A DNA stretch of 64,000 bases from Microbulbifer hydrolyticus. GTDB taxonomy: Bacteria > Pseudomonadota > Gammaproteobacteria > Pseudomonadales > Cellvibrionaceae. The stretch lies in NCBI RefSeq assembly GCF_009931115.1, contig NZ_CP047491.1, forward strand, positions 2,927,501-2,991,500, written 5' to 3'. The notes under the pieces are model-generated. The model saw only the letters and a program-made list of their open reading frames with translations, ran no database searches and was not told the origin of the DNA. A program made the position numbers and the translations under genes. Shown here in pieces: positions 58,229 to 64,000 of the stretch (positions are counted from its first letter, which is position 1; every line of letters begins with the position of its first letter).

Positions 58229-59371
58229 TCAGCTACCGGTACCCCGAGCCAGCTCAAAACCGATACCCAGAGTCTGTACCGATTCATCGTAGTCGATCAG
58301 GCTCTCGCCGTAACCATTGAAGTACTTCACATAGCCCCGCACCCGGTTTCCCATGGGGAAGCTCCAGCGCAGCTCTCCAGCCCCCTTGTTATCCGAGCGC
58401 AGGTTGTTGCGCACCATGATAGAGATATTGTGGTCACCGCGCTCGATACCGCCGACAAACTCGAAATGCCCGAGGTAGAACTCCAGGTCGGGGTTGTCAT
58501 CATCCTCGGCAGCTTCCGGGATTCGGTACCAGGGTTTTACCGTGAAATACACGTCGTCTTTCTCGAAGGCAAAATTGGCGTAGATGCGGTTCCAGCTACG
58601 GGACAGGGGTTCGCTGCGGCCGTTGGACTGGTGATTGAACGCCACCTGATTCGCCACGTTCTGGAAACCAAATATGGTCCAGTCATTGAGCCAGGTCATG
58701 ATCAGCTCCGGCTCGTGGTTGGTCTCGCGAAATGGCGCGGAATCATCCGAATTGTACGCCTGCCAGAAAGAACGGTTGGTATAGGCAAAGCTCATAAATG
58801 ACGCCTTGCCAAGAAACCCACGCCAAACCGGCACCTGAACCGACAGCTGGAACTGCGCCTCAATAGAGTCCAGGTCTATCTGGCGCTCGATATCATAATC
58901 CTCCAGTCCACCCTTATTGGGCGACGGATTGTAGGTGAGCGGCAGCAGGTAATTCGTTTTGTGGGAGGCGAGAGTGAACGGGTTTTCCGCCGCATCGCGA
59001 ATCGCCTGTGCGCGCTTGCTCACCAGTGCCCCGCCCTCCCCGGTAATCTCCGCCTCGGGCACCGTGGCAAACATCGGGGTTTCCTCCACCTGGCGTCCAT
59101 CGCGAATCACGGAAAGCCGGCAGCGGATACGCATTTCCTCGAGGGTGATATTGGCGGGGGCGGTGACCAGCTGCTCGCTCAGGCAGTTTTCCAGACGTTT
59201 TCCCTCACTCTGCAGGGAGTCGTCCGTCTGCAGTAGTTCGATATCCTCATCGGTTGGCGCTGGTGGCGTCTCTTCGGCACGCACAGGTACCGCCAAAAAC
59301 ACACTGGTGGCGGCCAGCAGACCGAAGCCCAGATGCAGTGACTGACGAAAAAAGTGGCGGGAAATCAACAA
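58229..59371 (-). CDS. pldA: Outer membrane phospholipase A (PldA)
   Basis: This outer-membrane phospholipase A1 removes mislocalised phospholipids from the outer leaflet. The 380-residue protein has a signal peptide (cleavage after VRA, ~32), an N-terminal extension (~33-130) longer than in E. coli, then a 12-strand barrel. The catalytic triad is His247, Ser249 and Asn261 (NHQSNGRS...SRSWNRIY), with the E. coli spacing of 2 and 12. Dimerisation and calcium binding are expected from the family. Confidence 0.94.
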   Translation of the reverse strand: MLISRHFFRQSLHLGFGLLAATSVFLAVPVRAEETPPAPTDEDIELLQTDDSLQSEGKRLENCLSEQLVTAPANITLEEMRIRCRLSVIRDGRQVEETPMFATVPEAEITGEGGALVSKRAQAIRDAAENPFTLASHKTNYLLPLTYNPSPNKGGLEDYDIERQIDLDSIEAQFQLSVQVPVWRGFLGKASFMSFAYTNRSFWQAYNSDDSAPFRETNHEPELIMTWLNDWTIFGFQNVANQVAFNHQSNGRSEPLSRSWNRIYANFAFEKDDVYFTVKPWYRIPEAAEDDDNPDLEFYLGHFEFVGGIERGDHNISIMVRNNLRSDNKGAGELRWSFPMGNRVRGYVKYFNGYGESLIDYDESVQTLGIGFELARGTGS

Positions 59372-59458
59372 GAATGGCGCTCCTGAACAGTTCAGGGCGC
59401 CAGTTTACATGGTTTACAGACTGATATCGTGCGGCGGGTCAGGCTATGGGACGATGAC

Positions 59459-60181
59459 TCAGCACAGCGACTTGAGTTCCGGCGCCCACTCCAGATCCCG
59501 CAGGCGAACCTGCCACAGGCGCCCGGTACTGCTGGGCCAGTCGTACCCCACCAGCACTCCACGCGGGTCGACAAAACAGTGCGCATCGCGCTCGGCCTCG
59601 TCCCCCTGGTAGGAAAATACGGTGATATCCGGGCCGAGGTCGTGTACCCCCTGAATATTGGCATCACCGGGCATGATCGTGGCGCGGCGATGACTCACCC
59701 GGGGCGCAAGCAGCTTGCCACGCTGGGATGGGTCAACAATATCCGGTGCCACCACCTCGCAGCCAAATTCCATATCGCACAGGCGCAGTAGCAGCGGTCC
59801 CATGAAAATCCGCATCAGCGGAAACAGCAGCCGGTTGTGCCCCTCGATTAAACTCTGCTGCAACCCGTTGGGACCCGTCCACTCCGCCTCCATGGGATTC
59901 CCCATGTGGGGAGGCTGGCCATTGTCTGGCACCAGGCGATAGTGGGCATTAACCTCGTCGACTTCGTCTTTCCATGTGACGCGGCACTCGGTGACCAGCC
60001 CCGCGTCCATCAGTGCCCGCACCTCTATACCGTGCCCCTGCTCACCGACCAGGCGGCGGCTGATCAATAGTTGACGGTCCTGTTCATCTCGCCCGAGCTG
60101 CCAATCGTCCTGCACCGGCATGATTCTGCCGTCGCAGCTGTACTGATAGCGGCCCTGGGCCAGGTTAGCAGTCAATCGCAT
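59459..60181 (-). CDS. Protein of unknown function (240 residues)
   Basis: No family recognised. From ATG 60181 (GGACGAGAA upstream) the protein has 240 residues, no signal peptide and no membrane helix. It is rich in beta-like stretches: RYQYSCDGRIMPVQDDWQL, VTECRVTWKDEVDEVNAHYRLV and DITVFSYQGDEAERDAHCFVDP. Layout suggests a beta-sandwich or lipocalin-like fold, which is speculative. It is upstream of pldA on the same strand with an 87-nt gap. The region 60182-60528 contains its promoter and that of nfeD, not clearly resolved. Confidence 0.7.
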   Translation of the reverse strand: MRLTANLAQGRYQYSCDGRIMPVQDDWQLGRDEQDRQLLISRRLVGEQGHGIEVRALMDAGLVTECRVTWKDEVDEVNAHYRLVPDNGQPPHMGNPMEAEWTGPNGLQQSLIEGHNRLLFPLMRIFMGPLLLRLCDMEFGCEVVAPDIVDPSQRGKLLAPRVSHRRATIMPGDANIQGVHDLGPDITVFSYQGDEAERDAHCFVDPRGVLVGYDWPSSTGRLWQVRLRDLEWAPELKSLC

Positions 60182-60528
60182 AAGATTCTCGTCCGTGATT
60201 TCTCTTAATGCTGAGAGGGAAGTTGATGGTGCAGACGCACAAATTTGATGCATGGCTCTCGCGCTCTTGCCTGCAAAAAGTATTGCACAAGCATGCGAGT
60301 TTGCTGCGGATTTGTGACGTTAAGCGGAATTTTTTATAAGCCCGCAAAGCCTTCCAGACAGTGCTCCAGGTTGCAAACGAGCACCCAGAACACAGGCTTG
60401 CCAGCCCGGGAATGCGCCCACGATTGCGGCAGCGTTATAGCCAAATAGTGCGAAACGCACGCGCAGTAGTTTTTTAAGGCATAATCGACCGGTTTATTAC
60501 AACGGATTTTGTTAAGGAGAAGGCCATC

Positions 60529-60990
60529 ATGCTCGAATGGCTGAATACACACATCGCCTACTGGCACTGGCTGGTACTGGGACTGCTGCTGGTTACTGCG
60601 GAAATTTTTGTCTCCGGGTTTGTGCTGTTCTGGTTTGGTATCGCCGCACTGTTTATGGGGGCACTGTTGCTGTTGGTTGGCATGCCCATCGCGCTGCAGC
60701 TGCTGCTGTGGGCCGGCCTTTCCATTGCACTGGTCTTGCTGTGGCTGAAATTTATCAAGCCCAACTGGAAAGACCGCACCACATCCGGCATGGCCATGGA
60801 AGCGCTAACCGGCCAGGTCGGCTCGGTCATCGAATCCAATATCGGCAAACCGCGCGGGCGCCTGCGCTTTCCGGCACCGATTCTTGGCGAAGACGAATGG
60901 CAGTTCATGAGCACCAGCGAAATTGCCATCGGTGAGCGGGTCACCGTGGTCAACATTTCCGGCAACACCCTGGTGGTCAGCCCGCGCTGA
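60529..60990 (+). CDS. NfeD-family membrane protein (short, QmcA partner)
   Basis: The 153-residue protein has two to three N-terminal helices (~13-75) and a C-terminal OB-fold (ALTGQVGSVIESN ... GERVTVVNISGNTLVV). This is the short NfeD type paired with QmcA, as E. coli YbbK/QmcA. AAGGAG precedes the ATG. It is 47 nt upstream of qmcA. Confidence 0.9.
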   Translation: MLEWLNTHIAYWHWLVLGLLLVTAEIFVSGFVLFWFGIAALFMGALLLLVGMPIALQLLLWAGLSIALVLLWLKFIKPNWKDRTTSGMAMEALTGQVGSVIESNIGKPRGRLRFPAPILGEDEWQFMSTSEIAIGERVTVVNISGNTLVVSPR

Positions 60991-61037
60991 CCGCCGCACA
61001 GCAAGCTTTCAATTAAAAATTAACAGGGGGAAAAAAT

Positions 61038-61883
61038 ATGGAAGGATTATCGGTAGTCGTGGCACTGGTGGTGCTGGTCATCATCACCATTGGCATGGGC
61101 GTTCGTATTGTACCGCAGGGCTCAAAGCACATCGTTCAGCGCCTGGGTAAATACCACGGCACCCTGAACCCGGGCATGAACGTGATCATCCCTTACGTGG
61201 ACCAGGTGCCCTACAAGGTCACCACCAAAGACATTGTGCTCGACATCCCCTCCCAGGAAGTCATCACCCAGGACAACGCCACCATCATTGCCAACGCCGT
61301 GGCTTACATCAATATCGTCTCGCCCGAAAAGGCGGTGTACGGGGTTGAGGACTATGAAGTGGCGATCCAGAATCTGGTGCAGACGGCGCTGCGCTCCATC
61401 GTCGGTGAAATGTCCCTGGACTCCGCACTGTCGTCCCGGGATTTGATCAAGGCAAAACTGAAAGAGGCGATTTCGGACGACATCGCGGACTGGGGCATCA
61501 ACCTGAAAACCGTCGAGATCCAGGACATCAACCCCTCGGTGACCATGCAAAAGGCGATGGAAGAGCAGGCCGCCGCCGAGCGCCAGCGACGCGCCACGGT
61601 GACCCGCGCTGAAGGTGAAAAGCAGGCAGCCATTCTGGAGGCCGACGGACGCCTGGAAGCGTCCAAGCGGGACGCGAAAGCCCAGGTCGTGCTGGCGGAT
61701 GCCAGCCGCGAGGCCATCGAGCGGGTCACCCAGGCCATCGGCGACAAGGAAATGCCGGTGATGTACCTGCTGGGTGAGCGCTACATCCATGCACTGGAGG
61801 AACTATCCACTTCCGACAACGCCAAGAACGTTATCTTCCCGGCGGACCTGCCCAACGCCGTCAAGGGCCTGCTGAGCCGCTAA
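61038..61883 (+). CDS. qmcA: SPFH-domain protein QmcA
   Basis: The 281-residue protein has an N-terminal membrane helix (~4-22) and a Band 7/SPFH domain with IVPQGSKHIVQRLGKYHGTL, VLDIPSQEVITQDNATI and NIVSPEKAVYGVEDYEVAI. A coiled-coil region rich in Ala/Glu/Arg (~170-235) follows. QmcA is linked to FtsH-related quality control and membrane microdomains in E. coli. AGGGGG lies before the ATG. Confidence 0.93.
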   Translation: MEGLSVVVALVVLVIITIGMGVRIVPQGSKHIVQRLGKYHGTLNPGMNVIIPYVDQVPYKVTTKDIVLDIPSQEVITQDNATIIANAVAYINIVSPEKAVYGVEDYEVAIQNLVQTALRSIVGEMSLDSALSSRDLIKAKLKEAISDDIADWGINLKTVEIQDINPSVTMQKAMEEQAAAERQRRATVTRAEGEKQAAILEADGRLEASKRDAKAQVVLADASREAIERVTQAIGDKEMPVMYLLGERYIHALEELSTSDNAKNVIFPADLPNAVKGLLSR

Positions 61884-61905
61884 CCGCTCCACTGGCAGCG
61901 CCCGA

Positions 61906-62415
61906 TTACAGGTAGCGCTGCCAGAACTCGGCCTTGCCGAACTCCTCATCCAGCGCATACGGCTTGAAGCCACACTTGAGATACGCTCCGCGCGCGGGAT
62001 GGTTTTTCTCCAGCACCTCCAGGGTGATTTTGCAGCAGCCCCGCTCGCGGGCGACCTCCGCTACCTTTTCCATCATCAAGGTGCACACGCCCAATCCCCG
62101 CGCCTTCTCGTTCACCACCACATCGTGGATATTGACCAGCGGTTTGCACATAAACGTGGAGAACCCCATAAAGCAATTCACCAGGCCCAGGGCCTCGTCG
62201 CCGCGATACGCCAGCACAGAGAATGCACCGGGAAATTCTGCCAGGCGTCCGAGCAGTTCGCGATGACACAGCTCAGACAGGGGCTCGCCACCACCATAGG
62301 GATCGCGCGAGTAATGATCCATCAACGCCAGCAGGTCGGCACCGTGCTTGTCGTCGCGGTAGTCCGCAACGACCATTTCCAGTGCGCCCACTGGCGCAAG
62401 CGGGGAGTCTTCCAT
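61906..62415 (-). CDS. GNAT-family N-acetyltransferase
   Basis: The 169-residue acetyltransferase has the acyl-CoA loop region EKARGLGVCTLMMEKVAEVA and the following ITLEVLEKNHPARGAYLKCGF, standard GNAT motifs A and B. An N-terminal DYRDDKHGADLLALMDHY is present. The ATG at 62415 is favoured because GAGGTGA lies 6 nt upstream; an ATG 21 nt upstream has none. Substrate unknown. It is coupled to the upstream Arg-rich gene with a 30-nt gap. Confidence 0.85.
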   Translation of the reverse strand: MEDSPLAPVGALEMVVADYRDDKHGADLLALMDHYSRDPYGGGEPLSELCHRELLGRLAEFPGAFSVLAYRGDEALGLVNCFMGFSTFMCKPLVNIHDVVVNEKARGLGVCTLMMEKVAEVARERGCCKITLEVLEKNHPARGAYLKCGFKPYALDEEFGKAEFWQRYL

Positions 62416-62445
62416 CCTGTTCACCTCTAAATACATTCGGCCGGT

Positions 62446-62646
62446 TCAGCGCACTGGCTGGTTATCCTTTCGCCTGGCTTCCGCCTTCGCGGTCAATTCA
62501 CATTGCGCCTGAAAAAAGCGCCGGTAGTTTCGCACACGGGCGCGTTGCGCCAGCAGCCAGCGCACTTTTTTGCGCCGGCGCGCCACCGTCGCGTTGTGTT
62601 TGTTAAAACGGCGCGGGCGGCGGATTACTGTATTTCTGAGCCCCAT
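62446..62646 (-). CDS. Arg-rich small basic protein of unknown function
   Basis: The 66-residue protein has 17 Arg and 5 Lys, one third of all residues, with runs such as RRPRRFNKH and VARRRKKVRW. It is likely helical and nucleic-acid or ribosome binding. AGGGA lies 8 nt before the ATG. It precedes the GNAT gene by 30 nt on the same strand. Not recognised from any family; the reading frame upstream (to 62760) does not look coding. Confidence 0.6.
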   Translation of the reverse strand: MGLRNTVIRRPRRFNKHNATVARRRKKVRWLLAQRARVRNYRRFFQAQCELTAKAEARRKDNQPVR

Positions 62647-62848
62647 ACGGCCAGTCCCTGAGTAGTGAAATGACAAGCGGTGAATAACCTGCAAAAGCGC
62701 CGCCGCAGAGTAGCAGAACGCCAGACCAATTTCAGGGCCGCGCCGTTGCCACCTGATCAAATATCAGCCGCTGCCATTGGCATACATTGGCGCGCCCCGG
62801 CAAAAGCGCTATCCTGCTCGGTCACTGCAGACCGACGGAATAAATGTC

Positions 62849-63505
62849 TTGTCCAAGCTTAACGATCTGATCGAGAAAAACCGCGCCTGGTCCGAATCCA
62901 CCCGCCGGGAAAAGCCCGACTTTTTCCTCAAACTCTCGGAACAACAGTCGCCGGAGTACCTGTGGATCGGTTGCGCGGATAGCCGTGTACCCGCCAACCA
63001 GATTGTGGACCTGCTGCCCGGTGAACTCTTTGTGCACCGCAATGTGGCCAACGTCGTGGTGCCCTCAGACCTGAACTGCCTGTCGGTGGTTCAATTTGCG
63101 GTGGAGGCGCTCAAGGTCAAACACATCATGGTGGTCGGCCATTATGGATGTGGCGGTGTGCAGGCCGCCCTGGAAGACCAGCGACTCGGACTGATCGAAA
63201 GCTGGCTGCGCCACATCAAGGACGTGCGCGACAAACACCACACCCTGATCGAACTGTTCCCGGAAGAGGAACGCGTGGACCTGCTGTGCGAGCTCAACGT
63301 GCTGGAGCAGGTCATTCACGTATGCCAGACCACCCCGGTGCGGGATGCCTGGGAAAACGGCCAGGAGCTGTCGGTGCACGGCTGGGTATACGGACTCTCC
63401 AATGGCCTGGTCAATGACCTGCAGATCACCGTGGACGATACCTCGCAGATCAACGAGACCTACCACCGCGCCCTAACCGCTATCGCGCAGCGCACCAAAG
63501 GCTAA
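62849..63505 (+). CDS. can: Beta-class carbonic anhydrase (Can)
   Basis: This zinc enzyme interconverts CO2 and bicarbonate. The likely TTG start at 62849 (LSKLNDLIEKNRAW) gives 218 residues and aligns with E. coli Can; an ATG at 62777 would add 24 residues not seen in the family. Zinc ligands lie in WIGCADSRVPA (Cys, Asp-Arg dyad) and VGHYGCGGVQ (His, Cys). Other conserved blocks are GELFVHRNVANVV and SVHGWVYGL. Monocistronic. Confidence 0.94.
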   Translation: MSKLNDLIEKNRAWSESTRREKPDFFLKLSEQQSPEYLWIGCADSRVPANQIVDLLPGELFVHRNVANVVVPSDLNCLSVVQFAVEALKVKHIMVVGHYGCGGVQAALEDQRLGLIESWLRHIKDVRDKHHTLIELFPEEERVDLLCELNVLEQVIHVCQTTPVRDAWENGQELSVHGWVYGLSNGLVNDLQITVDDTSQINETYHRALTAIAQRTKG

Positions 63506-63522
63506 ACACACCTGTCCCTGAC

Positions 63523-63550
63523 CAGCGCCACCGGCCAGCAGGTGGCGCTG
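63523..63550 (+). terminator. Hairpin after carbonic anhydrase gene
   Basis: A perfect 10-bp stem CAGCGCCACC / GGTGGCGCTG with an 8-nt loop lies 17 nt after the stop. It lacks a T-tract, so termination strength is uncertain. Confidence 0.45.
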
Positions 63551-63669
63551 CCGGTTGTGCCATCGGCATAACAGATGTCTCCTCTCGCCGTTAACTTTTC
63601 CCACGTTTTTCCCTACACTCCACAGCCTCAAATATAAACACCAGAAACTCGCAGTATTCAGGGGTCTTC

Positions 63670-64000
63670 ATGTCCGATTTTCGCGTTTGGGAATGCCAGA
63701 TTTGTGGCTGGATTTACGATGAAGCCCAGGGCTCGCCAGATGACGGTATTCCGCCCGGCACCCGCTGGGAAGACATCCCCGACGACTGGGCCTGCCCCGA
63801 GTGCGGCGCCACCAAGGACGAGTTTGTCATGCTCGCGGCAGTGGCTGACAAAGGATCGGACAACCCGGCGAGCGCCGAGCCCAAAGAGGCCGACGTCCCG
63901 GCCGTCACTGCTGCCACCAAGGGCGTATCGCAAACCGCCAGCAGCCGCATCTGGGAATGTATGGTATGCGGCTGGGTTTACGACGAGGCCAAGGGCGCGC
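63670..64000 (+). CDS. Tandem rubredoxin, 3' end beyond window
   Basis: The first 110 residues are visible. Domain 1 (1-55) has the iron-binding cysteines Cys9 and Cys12 (CQICGW) and Cys42 and Cys45 (CPECGA). A 40-residue linker rich in Ala/Pro/Glu leads to a second domain beginning [13 protein letters not shown] (Cys97, Cys100), cut by the window end. Two-domain rubredoxins such as AlkG transfer electrons to membrane hydroxylases; whether this one does is unknown. AGGGG lies 7 nt before the ATG. Confidence 0.9.
   Translation, partial: MSDFRVWECQICGWIYDEAQGSPDDGIPPGTRWEDIPDDWACPECGATKDEFVMLAAVADKGSDNPASAEPKEADVPAVTAATKGVSQTASSRIWECMVCGWVYDEAKGA

Overview
This GC-rich 64 kb window is chromosomal DNA from a gammaproteobacterium. 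It carries the conserved clusters lptF/lptG, pepA-holC-valS, miaB-phoH-ybeY-corC-lnt and ybeL/leuS-lptE-holA, together with gammaproteobacterial family genes (yqcC, DUF1820, DUF3549, rlmA, dinG, qmcA). The outer-membrane biogenesis genes (lptE/F/G, lnt, pldA), a chitobiase-like GH20 lipoprotein and an NhaC antiporter suggest a marine, polysaccharide-using bacterium of the Cellvibrionales, such as a Microbulbifer relative. That placement is an inference from gene content. No rRNA, tRNA, CRISPR array, prophage or transposase gene was seen.

Layout. 1-6.4 kb (minus strand): GH20 hexosaminidase, GMC oxidoreductase, rlmA, tadA and a small ion channel. 6.8-8 kb: an exported orphan and an RDD protein. 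8-16.6 kb: lptF-lptG divergent from pepA-holC-(PopZ-like orphan)-valS. 16.6-20 kb: a minus-strand trio of retropepsin-like lipoprotein, inactive-transglutaminase membrane protein and ATP-grasp ligase-like protein. 20-24 kb: dinG-yqcC and an acyltransferase. 24-29.6 kb: nhaC, a DUF3549 gene, an AT-rich stretch with a tiny Cys-rich lipoprotein, and pgi. 29.8-34.4 kb: a slipin/NfeD pair and a two-gene unit of unknown function (four-helix membrane protein plus a membrane-anchored VWA-like protein). 34.7-43 kb: DUF1820 divergent from miaB, then phoH-ybeY-corC-lnt, a TIGR01777 epimerase and an orphan. 43-50.9 kb: a YdcF/ElyC-like protein, ybeL divergent from leuS-lptE-holA, and an AidB-like dehydrogenase. 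50.9-54.5 kb: a compact accessory cluster of overlapping genes for PRPP synthetase, alpha/beta hydrolase and phosphoribosyltransferase, divergent from a COG2187-type kinase and flanked by apparent gene fragments. 54.8-64 kb: SDR, PLP decarboxylase, Nudix hydrolase, pldA, an orphan, NfeD-qmcA, GNAT, an Arg-rich small protein, carbonic anhydrase and a tandem rubredoxin cut by the window end.

The most unusual signal is non-coding. Four long palindromic elements (11971-12074, 36688-36764, 36840-36945, 47352-47469) sit between otherwise conserved neighbouring genes. Their arms differ completely in sequence from copy to copy but stay self-complementary. They share a boundary motif (GCAGGRCCGCCAC in three copies, partly kept in the fourth) and inner hairpins whose tips read roughly CA[G/T]GGA[T/C]G. 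One copy contains a perfect match to the published CsrA/RsmA RNA consensus. The repeats could be REP/MITE-like mobile palindromes, RNA-binding modules in 3' UTRs, or both. A second notable signal is a LacI/NagR-type palindrome lying over a perfect -35 box upstream of the GH20 gene.
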